Shown here one piece after another: positions 1 to 7,485 of a stretch of DNA of 64,000 bases. The stretch comes from Chitinophaga sp. 180180018-3 (GTDB lineage Bacteria > Bacteroidota > Bacteroidia > Chitinophagales > Chitinophagaceae). The stretch is from positions 3,596,001-3,660,000 of the forward strand of contig NZ_CP140772.1 of the NCBI RefSeq assembly GCF_037893185.1, in the 5' to 3' direction. The notes beneath the pieces were generated by a model that saw nothing but the letters and a program-made list of their open reading frames with translations, had not been told where the DNA came from and did no database searches. Within the stretch, counting starts at the first letter, position 1, and every line of letters starts with the position of its first letter. Position numbers and translations under genes: made by a program.

Positions 1-74
1 ATGAGTATCCTTTTCGCCAACGACATAACCCTGTTTTTGAGTAAAAGTATCAAAATATATATAACCCGTAAAAA

Positions 75-599
75 ATGAATGAAGTTCTAATTGTACCCGC
101 CATTGTTGCGGAGGCAGAAATGTTACAACAAATAGCCCGGCAGACGTTCCTGGAGAGTTTTGCGGAAAGCAACACCGAGGAAAATATGAAAATGTACATA
201 CAGGAAAGCTTTGCTATCCCTAAGCTGGCTGCGGAGCTGAACAACCCGGATTCCGAGTTTTACTTTGCAATGCTGAAAAATCAGCCAATCGGTTATATGA
301 AAGTTAACCTGCGCGGAGCGCAAACAGAACTTTATAACAGCCGGGCGGTAGAACTGGAACGCATATACGTATTAAAATCACATCAGGGTCAGAAGATTGG
401 TCAGCAGCTGTTTTCCAAAGCGTTGGATATTGCGCGGGAAGCCAAGGCGCCTTTCCTCTGGCTTGGCGTATGGGAACATAATACCAATGCTATCGGCTTT
501 TACAAACGACAAGGGTTCACTGAATTCGACTCACACCAGTTCAAACTCGGTGGCGATATACAAACCGATATCATCATGCGACTGGATTTGCCGGCATAG
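75..599 (+). CDS. GNAT-family N-acetyltransferase, PaiA-like
   Basis: A 174-residue protein that should transfer an acetyl group from acetyl-CoA to an amine in the cytoplasm. The acetyl-CoA loop (motif A) is visible as HQGQKIGQQL at residues 103-112. Motif B follows as WLGVWEHNTNAIGFYKRQGF at about 129-148. The ELERIYV strand before the loop and the C-terminal pattern with LGGDIQTD resemble PaiA-type polyamine acetyltransferases, so a polyamine or small amine is a reasonable but unproven substrate. The ATG at 75 follows an A-rich leader (cccgtaaaaa), usual for Bacteroidota. The gene stands alone. GNAT membership is secure; substrate is inference. Confidence 0.9.
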   Translation: MNEVLIVPAIVAEAEMLQQIARQTFLESFAESNTEENMKMYIQESFAIPKLAAELNNPDSEFYFAMLKNQPIGYMKVNLRGAQTELYNSRAVELERIYVLKSHQGQKIGQQLFSKALDIAREAKAPFLWLGVWEHNTNAIGFYKRQGFTEFDSHQFKLGGDIQTDIIMRLDLPA

Positions 600-603
600 T
601 GAA

Positions 604-753
604 TCAGCGATAGATCGACAATAATACGGGTCGTTCTGCCTTATCGATATATGGTTGTATTGTAGCGAAATAATCAGGATTCAGGGTGGGGCAACCATCG
701 CTGCGGCATATCCCCACCTCCTGCGCTGCAGCGGGAACGCAGGCATTACTGGA
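604..753 (-). pseudogene. Possible C-terminal remnant of a YkuD_2-type L,D-transpeptidase
   Basis: Directly after the TGA of the neighbouring lactonase, and in the same frame, the minus strand stays open for 49 more codons to a TGA at 604-606. The translated stretch contains GICRSDGCPTLNPDYF and ends in RPVLLSIYR. The S-x-G-C-P-[TA]-L pattern followed some 20 residues later by a PVLL-x-IY strand resembles the catalytic-Cys end of YkuD_2-type murein L,D-transpeptidases as I remember the family. No N-terminal part is present, so this would be a decayed fragment. It could instead be chance coding-like sequence. Assignment is by eye only. Confidence 0.35.
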
Positions 754-1653
754 TCATTCTCCGCCTTTCACTTTCATCTGCAGCGTATATATCGCTTTTT
801 TGGCGGTGATAAAAAGAATATCATTGTTCTTACCCCCAAAACACGCGTTGGCTGTCCATTCTTCGGGAACAGGTATAAAGCCAATCTGGCGGCCTTTCGG
901 GCTTACGACGGTAATTCCGTTACCACACAAATAAATATTTCCTTTCTCATCGAGCGCAAGGCCATCCACTGTTTTTTCCGCCATCAGTCGTTTCGCGGAT
1001 AAGGTACCATCTTTGTTTACCCGGTAGGCATATACCTTATTATCGCCTATATCGGCAACGTATACACGCTTTCCGTCGCGTGTGCCGATAATGCCATTCG
1101 GTTTTTTGATGTCATCTGCAGCGATGACAGGTTCTTTGGCGCCCGGAGCCAGGTAATAGACTCTCTGCTCTTTGATATCGGGCTGCGTGCGGGTCCAATA
1201 GTCGCGCTGGTAATACGGGTCCGTGAAATAGATCCCTCCATTCGGAGCTATCCATACATCATTGGGGCCGTTCAGCAATTGCCCCTTGAAATTATTAACC
1301 AGTACATTTACTTCTCCTTTGGGAGATATGAGCCACAGCTGGTCTTTCTCATCTGCGCATGCTACCAGGTTTCCCTTACGGTCCATATACAGCCCGTTAG
1401 CGCGACCGGCTTTATCCATAAAAACGGATAAACGGCCTTCCGTATCATATTTCCATATTTTGTTTTCGGGCTGGTCAGTAAAATAAACATTCCCTTCTTT
1501 ATCGGCAGCAGGACCTTCTGTAAAAGAGAATTGTTTTGAAACCAGCTCCACCCGTGCACTATCGGCCACAGTCGGAGGCAGGCCCTCCTGCGCTATTATA
1601 GGCGTGCAATACGAGTATAGCATCACTAACATGGAATAGATCCTGAATCGCAT
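754..1653 (-). CDS. SMP-30/gluconolactonase-like beta-propeller protein, secreted
   Basis: A 299-residue protein with an N-terminal signal peptide (residues 1-22, ending near PIIAQ) and a six-bladed propeller of the SMP-30/gluconolactonase/LRE type. The blades carry repeated strand patterns such as GNVYFTDQPENKIWKYD and GGIYFTDPYY. The metal-site asparagine and aspartate positions of the family are seen in GPNDVW, KPNGI and VDGLALD. These enzymes hydrolyse sugar lactones or related esters with a bound divalent metal; this one would act in the periplasm. The gene is monocistronic; its stop is followed in frame by a possible transpeptidase remnant. Substrate cannot be told from sequence. Confidence 0.88.
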   Translation of the reverse strand: MRFRIYSMLVMLYSYCTPIIAQEGLPPTVADSARVELVSKQFSFTEGPAADKEGNVYFTDQPENKIWKYDTEGRLSVFMDKAGRANGLYMDRKGNLVACADEKDQLWLISPKGEVNVLVNNFKGQLLNGPNDVWIAPNGGIYFTDPYYQRDYWTRTQPDIKEQRVYYLAPGAKEPVIAADDIKKPNGIIGTRDGKRVYVADIGDNKVYAYRVNKDGTLSAKRLMAEKTVDGLALDEKGNIYLCGNGITVVSPKGRQIGFIPVPEEWTANACFGGKNNDILFITAKKAIYTLQMKVKGGE

Positions 1654-2294
1654 ATTGTACCATTATTTTCACAATGGTACACAATCCGGCGGTAAATTTT
1701 TTCTAAAATAAGTAAAAGGGCAAACGCCGCGCAGCGTTTACCCTTCCGGTTATTGGTTTCTTCCATACAAAAAACCAAGATATGTCGGTCATGAAAATAA
1801 CCGGCCCCATTAGCTATGCTTATGTCTTGGGGATAAACAGAATCGAGAATAAATTTTAGATATTGGTTGATGACAAATGGTAAAGAGTGTATAATACAGT
1901 GTGACAGTTGTGTAACTGCATAAGGTTGATAGTTTTCGTTGTGCTTAGTACATGTTAAAGCCCCGCGACAGATTGGCTGTCGACAGGACATTGGTTCGTA
2001 ATATTTTGGGGTAACCAACGCTGGACGATATCTACCCGATTTTAGAATGGCGTCCTTTATCAGGCATAGTAAACTTCAGAGTAACAATTTTCTGCGCCCT
2101 GGAGTGCAGAACATAGGTAGTGCAATTATTATCATTTCTTTCAAATGAGGATCTTTACTTGCATGGTTTATCCACCGGGCATAGCCGCTACCCGTTGGAT
2201 GCTACCTCATGGAGAAAGGTCGAGTACTGATTACGGGGGCAAAATTATCGTGATTAACGACCCTCTCATAGTACAAAAGCGACAACTTTTCTGT
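1654..2294. other. 641-bp gene-free stretch with several stem-loops
   Basis: No convincing protein gene is seen on either strand. Short inverted repeats are present: GGGCAAACGC/GCGTTTACCC (1718-1743), CGACAG/CTGTCG (1966-1982), TTCTGC/GCAGAA (2090-2111) and GGACG/CGTCC around 2022-2055. On the minus strand a TAATTTTG box (2247-2240) matches the Bacteroidota -7 consensus, and the 1743-1718 hairpin is followed by a T-rich run. This would fit a leftward non-coding transcript of roughly 500 nt, or simply a leader for the lactonase gene. I do not recognise a known RNA family. Confidence 0.35.
1718..1743 (-). terminator. Probable intrinsic terminator (leftward)
   Basis: Arms GGGTAAACGC and GCGTTTGCCC (minus strand) pair over 10 bp with one G-T wobble around a 6-nt loop. 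On the minus strand they are followed by TTTTACTTATTTTAG. It lies upstream of the lactonase start, so it would stop a transcript entering from the gene-free stretch to its right. Confidence 0.5.
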
Positions 2295-3122
2295 TTATTC
2301 CATTATTTTATGTAATCTGATTGTATTTTTCAGTTCGTCTTCATGAATAAAAGAGGGAGTGATTCCGGCAAATTTCTTGAAGTCCCGTATAAAATGCATC
2401 TGATCGTAATACCCGCTGTTATAGGCTATTTCCGTCCATGTTTTCTGCGGGAATAATTCTTTCAGCTGGTAGGCTTTGCAAAACCGGATAAGGCGGGCAT
2501 ATTGTTTAGGCGGCATTCCGAGCCGTTCGGTACACCTGCGTTCAAACTGCCGGAGACTGAGGCAGGCCAGGGAAGCCAACTCTTCCATCGTAACATTGCC
2601 GGCACTGTTTACCATTACTGCCATGGCTTTATCGACTGGCAGAACAGGCTTGAGTTTGGATATTTTTTTCAATAGATAAAACTCCGTTATGCTTATCATG
2701 TGATCCCAGTCTGTTGCTTCTTTCAGTCGCTCCGTAATCTCATCGATCTCATTGCCGAGCAGCAGGCGGGTATCAAAATCCTGTTCATAGATCTCGGAAA
2801 TGGGAATCTTCAGGAGGCGGTGCAACCCGCTGGGTTGAAAGGCAATACACAGTGCCAGGTGGCGGCTGCCCATATCAAGGGTTACCGCCTGCTCCTGCGG
2901 GCCTATGGTCACGCATACAGGCTTAGTGATAAAACCGTCGTTGCCCGGCTTTAACACCTTGATGGGATCTTCCAGATAAAAAATAATATAACGTTGGTAG
3001 GCAGGCACAAACCTGTAAATATTCGTTAACCCCTGGCTTTGGGTAAAGTCAACCTGGTAGATACTTATACAGTTCACCAGATCCTGCAGCGCAGGATGCG
3101 GCTTATAAATTTTTGCTTTCAT
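2295..3122 (-). CDS. AraC-family transcriptional regulator
   Basis: A 275-residue regulator. The C-terminal part (about residues 165-265) is an AraC/XylS double helix-turn-helix: MEELASLACLSLRQFERR is the first helix-turn-helix and TEIAYNSGYYDQMHFIRDF the second. The N-terminal 150 residues look like the cupin-like sensor domain common in Bacteroidota AraC regulators (DUF6597 type), with the ITIGPQEQ-like strand and a hydrophobic pocket. It is divergent from the epimerase-reductase genes starting at 3235 with 112 bp between starts, so control of that operon is plausible. Ligand unknown. Confidence 0.92.
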   Translation of the reverse strand: MKAKIYKPHPALQDLVNCISIYQVDFTQSQGLTNIYRFVPAYQRYIIFYLEDPIKVLKPGNDGFITKPVCVTIGPQEQAVTLDMGSRHLALCIAFQPSGLHRLLKIPISEIYEQDFDTRLLLGNEIDEITERLKEATDWDHMISITEFYLLKKISKLKPVLPVDKAMAVMVNSAGNVTMEELASLACLSLRQFERRCTERLGMPPKQYARLIRFCKAYQLKELFPQKTWTEIAYNSGYYDQMHFIRDFKKFAGITPSFIHEDELKNTIRLHKIME

Positions 3123-3234
3123 TATAGGTTTCGGCTATAGATACTCAGTACTTCATCTGCGAACAAATATAAATAAAAAGACAACTAAGCTCCCAAATTA
3201 ACTTATCTTATGGCATCTAACTACAATTATCCAG

Positions 3235-4215
3235 ATGAGAATTGCTATTACGGGTGCCTCAGGTTACATAGGAAGTGTACTGGTGCCTGTATTACTATCC
3301 GAAGGGCATCAATTACAACTGCTTACCCGCAAACCGGCGGCAGCAGCTACTGCTGCCGGGGTTACCTATATAACCGGAGATTTGCTGGACGAAAACAATT
3401 TGCGTACCCTGGTAACCGGCGCCGAGGCGGTGATACACCTTGCAGCAATGATTTCCGTGGATGACCGGCCTGATGAAACCGTTTTCAGGGTAAATACCGA
3501 AGGTACCCGGTTGCTGGCCGGGGCGGCCCGCGCTGCAGGTGTCGGGCGATTTATACATCTCAGTTCTGTAACAGCATACAACCAGGCTCCCTATGACGAG
3601 CGCATGGATGAAAAACGGGGTGCCACAACGGAAACCCGCTACGGGTACGACTACTCGAAGGCAGTATCTCAGGCCATTGCACTGGCACACAACGGGCCGG
3701 ATATGGCAGTGGTGGTGCTGGCGCCTACAGCGGTAATGGGACCATTCGACCAGCAGCCATCGCTGATCGGCAAGGCTGTTGTTAAAATTTATCAGCGAAA
3801 GATCCCGGCATTATTTCCCGGCGGGGTCGACTTTGTAGATGTGCGGGATGTGGCCGGCGCGATAGCAGCGGCACTGCACCGTGGCACAGCGGGGAGTGCC
3901 TATTTGCTAAGCGGTACCTGGGCCTCGCTGGTAACGCTGAGCAGGGAAATAGGCAGGGTCAGCGGGCGGCGTATAGCCCTTCCCGTTGTACCGCTATGGC
4001 TGGTATTTGGGATGCTGCCACTGGTAAGGTTCTGGGCTCGTATTACAGGCGGGCCGCCATTCTATACCCGGCAATCGGTGTATAATCTTATATTGAGCAA
4101 TAAAAAAATAGATCATGCGGCTGCTACAGCGGAGTTGGGATTCGAGCCGCGGGCATTTACAGCAACCGTTGAGGACACCATCAACTGGTTCAGACAAACA
4201 GGCGTTATCAGATGA
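3235..4215 (+). CDS. NAD(P)-dependent epimerase/dehydratase (extended SDR, 3-beta-HSD-like)
   Basis: A 326-residue extended short-chain dehydrogenase. The Rossmann motif GASGYIG lies at residues 7-13, a VIHLAA strand at 66-71, Ser/Thr of the active site near SSVTAY (110-115), and the catalytic Tyr138-x-x-x-Lys142 in YDYSK. The C-terminal substrate part is typical in length and ends in a VEDTINWF helix. The family oxidises or epimerises sugars, dihydroflavonols or steroids using NAD(P). Its stop overlaps the start of a steroid 5-alpha-reductase-like gene by 4 bases (ATGA), which makes a hydrophobic cyclic substrate attractive but unproven. Confidence 0.88.
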   Translation: MRIAITGASGYIGSVLVPVLLSEGHQLQLLTRKPAAAATAAGVTYITGDLLDENNLRTLVTGAEAVIHLAAMISVDDRPDETVFRVNTEGTRLLAGAARAAGVGRFIHLSSVTAYNQAPYDERMDEKRGATTETRYGYDYSKAVSQAIALAHNGPDMAVVVLAPTAVMGPFDQQPSLIGKAVVKIYQRKIPALFPGGVDFVDVRDVAGAIAAALHRGTAGSAYLLSGTWASLVTLSREIGRVSGRRIALPVVPLWLVFGMLPLVRFWARITGGPPFYTRQSVYNLILSNKKIDHAAATAELGFEPRAFTATVEDTINWFRQTGVIR

Positions 4216-4979
4216 CACATCATTTACCGTTCGGGGAATACGTGGTTTTTATTTATTGCTGGGTGGCACTGGGTATCGCCGCCGGTATTTACCTGCTGTG
4301 GCGCGAAGCGCCCTACGGCCGTTACAGCAACAACCGCTGGGGACCAATGATCAGCAACAAAATGGGCTGGTTCATGATGGAAACCACTGTATTGGTATCG
4401 TTCCTCATATGGATCCCCTTTCGTACCTTTCAATGGCAATCCCCCGCGGGATTCATGATGCTTTTATTCATCATGCATTATCTGCACCGCAGTTTCGTAT
4501 ATCCGTTCATGATACGTACCCGGGGCAAGAAGATGCCGCTGGTGATTATGGCATCCGCCATATTGTTCAATACGGTGAATGGTTCATTACTGGGGATCTG
4601 GTTCGGCAGTTTTGCGCACTACCCTGATAACTGGTGGAGCAGTTTTCCTTTTATTGCCGGCACTATACTTTTCCTGCTGGGCATGGGAATCAACTGGCGC
4701 TCGGATTATCACCTGATCCGGCTCAGAAGCATTCATGAAACCGGCTACAGGATACCTGTAGCGGGATTATTCAGGTACGTTTCCTCTCCCAACCTGGCAG
4801 GTGAGCTCCTGGAATGGAGTGGTTACGCACTGCTGACCTGGAGCCTCCCTGCATTGGCCTTTTTAATATGGACCTGTGCAAACCTGGTACCACGTGCACT
4901 GGCTAATCATCAATGGTACCGGCAGCAATTCCCTGAATATCCGGGCGAACGAAAAGCACTCATACCTTTTATCTGGTAA
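4212..4979 (+). CDS. Steroid 5-alpha-reductase-like integral membrane protein
   Basis: A 255-residue membrane protein with about six hydrophobic helices. The C-terminal third carries the family signature: GYRIPVAGLFRYVSSPNLAGE (residues about 177-197) followed by EWSGYALLTW and a final NHQWYRQQFPEYPGERKALIPFIW. This is the ICMT/steroid 5-alpha-reductase fold, in which the conserved N-x-x-GE and the His/Tyr-rich tail bind NADPH and the enone substrate. The length matches eukaryotic 5-alpha-reductases. It is translationally coupled (ATGA) to the upstream epimerase. The natural substrate in a bacterium is unknown; a steroid, terpenoid quinone or fatty enone is possible. Confidence 0.85.
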   Translation: MTHHLPFGEYVVFIYCWVALGIAAGIYLLWREAPYGRYSNNRWGPMISNKMGWFMMETTVLVSFLIWIPFRTFQWQSPAGFMMLLFIMHYLHRSFVYPFMIRTRGKKMPLVIMASAILFNTVNGSLLGIWFGSFAHYPDNWWSSFPFIAGTILFLLGMGINWRSDYHLIRLRSIHETGYRIPVAGLFRYVSSPNLAGELLEWSGYALLTWSLPALAFLIWTCANLVPRALANHQWYRQQFPEYPGERKALIPFIW

Positions 4980-4991
4980 CTTTAACTGCTT

Positions 4992-6098
4992 ATGTCGAAG
5001 AAATACAGTCAGCTGAAAGCATCGTTTGTAATAGCCAGGGCCAGTTTGCAGGCCACCCTGCGCAGTCCTGTTTCTATCGTGTTTGCCCTGTTGTTCCCTA
5101 TCATCTTTGTAACTGTATTCGGTGCGATGGTCGACAGCACCGCTGTGAAGGTCAACATCAAATTATCGCCACACAGTGATACCAGTAATCCGATGTATCC
5201 TGCCATTAAAGCAGTGAGCATTTTCAACCTCACTACAGGTGATGATTCAGCAACGATGATTGCTGACCTGAAGAAAGGAAGGATTGCGGGGATCATCTGT
5301 CTGCGTTCACCGGTGATAGTGAATGGCATCCCCCACTTCAATACAGATCTGCTGGGCAGCAGTGCGGTAGCGGATAAGACGCCGCTGATACAGGCAGCCC
5401 TGCAAACAGCCGCCCACCAGGTAAACCAGCAAATACTGCCCGACGCGCCGGTAGCAGCTACTGTTCATAGTGTACAGGTACCGGGTAGAACTTATCGCCA
5501 GATAGATTTTATTCTACCGGGGCAGCTTGGTTTTTCGCTGTTGATGGCCGGCGTATTTGGCTCTGCCTTCCTGTTGTTCAATCTCCGTCATACACTGGTG
5601 CTGAAAAGGATATACGTTACTCCTGTTAGCCGTACTGCGCTGCTTTTCGGCGAAATGCTGAGCCGCCTGTTGTTCCAGATCATCTGCTTTATTATCATCA
5701 CCGCACTCGGATATTTTGCATTTAAATTTACCCTCATCAATGGTTTACTTACATTCCTTGAAATGTTGCTGTTATCCGTTTTCGGCCTTGTTGTGTTCAT
5801 GGGCATCGGCTTTATCATCAGCGGGTTAATCCGCCATGAGAGCTCCATTGCGCCGGTAGCCAACACCATCACGGTACCACAAATACTCCTGTGCGGATTG
5901 TTTTTCCCGGTGGAAAATTATCCCGTATGGCTACGCAGTTTCTGTGAGATGTTACCACTCACTTTCTTTGTAGATGGACTTAGAAAAATAGCTTTCGAGG
6001 GATTACATATCTGGGAGATTCCCACGCAGCTGGGTGGTCTCATGGTATGGGGCGCCGCCATAGCACTACTATCGGTAAAGCTTTTTAAATGGGAGTAA
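4992..6098 (+). CDS. ABC-2 type transporter permease without a neighbouring ATPase
   Basis: A 368-residue inner-membrane protein with one N-terminal membrane helix (about 26-48), a periplasmic domain of about 140 residues, and five to six C-terminal helices beginning near residue 178. This is the ABC2_membrane_3/YhhJ-type layout. The region PQILLCGLFFPVENYPVWLRSF near residue 300 is the usual re-entrant loop of export permeases. It follows the 5-alpha-reductase-like gene by 12 bp and is probably cotranscribed. No ATP-binding partner is encoded next to it, so the ATPase must come from elsewhere if it works. Confidence 0.85.
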   Translation: MSKKYSQLKASFVIARASLQATLRSPVSIVFALLFPIIFVTVFGAMVDSTAVKVNIKLSPHSDTSNPMYPAIKAVSIFNLTTGDDSATMIADLKKGRIAGIICLRSPVIVNGIPHFNTDLLGSSAVADKTPLIQAALQTAAHQVNQQILPDAPVAATVHSVQVPGRTYRQIDFILPGQLGFSLLMAGVFGSAFLLFNLRHTLVLKRIYVTPVSRTALLFGEMLSRLLFQIICFIIITALGYFAFKFTLINGLLTFLEMLLLSVFGLVVFMGIGFIISGLIRHESSIAPVANTITVPQILLCGLFFPVENYPVWLRSFCEMLPLTFFVDGLRKIAFEGLHIWEIPTQLGGLMVWGAAIALLSVKLFKWE

Positions 6099-6316
6099 AT
6101 ATTGCATCCGCAGCTACATTCTCCACAGGCCGGCTCTTGTAACCCTCCGGCCTTTGTGTCTTCTTAAACAACCTGTCAGCAACACTTTCCGGATATTTAA
6201 CAAAAGATACGGCCTTTGCTGTTAAACTTTCCGTATGCGCATTTGTTTAATCAACTTCAGTTTTGCAACAGAAACCAGTTGGAGCTTTGAATCAACTGGA
6301 AGTCAAATTTTTTCTT

Positions 6317-7456
6317 ATGAGCAGATCTGTTATCGTTGTTTTTTTCCTGTTTACGCTGGGGGCGTGTAGCAACAACAAGGGCGCAGGAAAACAGGCTACT
6401 ATTACGTCGTATCCTGTAATTGAGCTGAAGCCCCGGAACGCCGTAATTAACGCTGACTATCCGGCTACGATACAAGGGATTCAAAATATTGAGATCCGGC
6501 CTAAAATCGACGGGTATGTGGAAGCCATCTATGTTGACGAGGGGGCTGCGGTAAAGAAAGGGCAGCTCTTATTCAGGATCAATGCACCTCAATATGAACA
6601 GAATGTAAATACTGCTGAGGCGAACATCAAAATAGCTGTTGCCGACGTAAACTCAGCACAGATGCAGGTTAACAAGGTGAAGCCGTTGGTAGAAAAAGAC
6701 ATTGTAAGTGCCTATGAGCTGGAAGCTGCGGCGTATACCCTTCAATCTAAAAAAGCAGCCCTGGCGCAGGCCGAGGCAGCACTTAAAAATGCCCAAACCA
6801 ATCTTAGCTATACAGTGATCACCAGTCCTGCTGACGGAGTGATCGGAATACTGCCCTATAAAATAGGCAGCCTCGTAAACAGTACCACTCCAAGCGCACT
6901 GACTACGGTGTCCAACATCTCCCAGATCTATGCTTATTTCTCCATCAACGAACGGCAGGGACTTAATTTCTTTCTCTCGTCCAAAGGGGTTACCATGCAG
7001 GAAAAGCTGGCAACGCTTCCACCGGTGACATTAGTGCTGGCGAACGGTGTGTTATTGCCGAAAAAAGGAAAAGTGGAAACGGCCAGCGGGCTGATCAATC
7101 CGCAAACCGGCGCTATCAACATGAGAGCTACTTTCGATAATCCCGATGGACTGGTCAGGAGTGGCAGCAGCGCGGTGGTGCGTATTCCCACTAATATCGA
7201 CACTGCCCTGCTGGTGCCGCAGAAGGCTACTTTTCAGATACAGGGTAAACTATTTGTTTATGTATTGGACGCCAATAACAAAGTTAGATCTGTTGACATA
7301 GGATCCAATGCCAGTGAGGCAGGACAATCATTCGTAGTACAGCATGGCGTAAAAGCGGGAGATAAAATAGTGGTAGATGGCATCAGCAATCTGCGGGAAG
7401 ACCTGGAGATCAAGCCTCGCATAGTCAGTGCCGACAGTGTTTATAGCAGTCTGTAA
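6317..7456 (+). CDS. RND efflux periplasmic adaptor (AcrA-like lipoprotein)
   Basis: A membrane-fusion protein of 379 residues from the ATG at 6317. I prefer that start over an in-frame ATG 18 codons upstream because it begins a lipoprotein signal with lipobox LGAC and Cys17. Biotinyl-lipoyl halves are seen as IRPKIDGYVEAIYVDEGAAV and VITSPADGVIGI, flanking an alpha-helical hairpin (about 95-150), then beta-barrel and membrane-proximal domains. It links the inner-membrane pump to the outer-membrane channel. The pump gene begins 29 bp downstream and the channel gene follows, forming a complete HAE1 operon. Confidence 0.93.
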   Translation: MSRSVIVVFFLFTLGACSNNKGAGKQATITSYPVIELKPRNAVINADYPATIQGIQNIEIRPKIDGYVEAIYVDEGAAVKKGQLLFRINAPQYEQNVNTAEANIKIAVADVNSAQMQVNKVKPLVEKDIVSAYELEAAAYTLQSKKAALAQAEAALKNAQTNLSYTVITSPADGVIGILPYKIGSLVNSTTPSALTTVSNISQIYAYFSINERQGLNFFLSSKGVTMQEKLATLPPVTLVLANGVLLPKKGKVETASGLINPQTGAINMRATFDNPDGLVRSGSSAVVRIPTNIDTALLVPQKATFQIQGKLFVYVLDANNKVRSVDIGSNASEAGQSFVVQHGVKAGDKIVVDGISNLREDLEIKPRIVSADSVYSSL

Positions 7457-7485
7457 CCATCAACCGATCCTTTTAAAAGTATATC

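Noticed and set aside
1..74. Possible end of another gene at the left edge
   Set aside because: Short frames here are interrupted and show no recognisable protein end.
1626..2018. Leftward 130-codon open frame upstream of the lactonase
   Set aside because: Composition is not protein-like, it overlaps the lactonase start, runs through a terminator-like hairpin and has no start site signal or recognisable motif.
6242..6270. TTTG followed by AGTTTTG as a promoter for the RND operon
   Set aside because: The second box lacks the TA of the -7 consensus, so I cannot support it.
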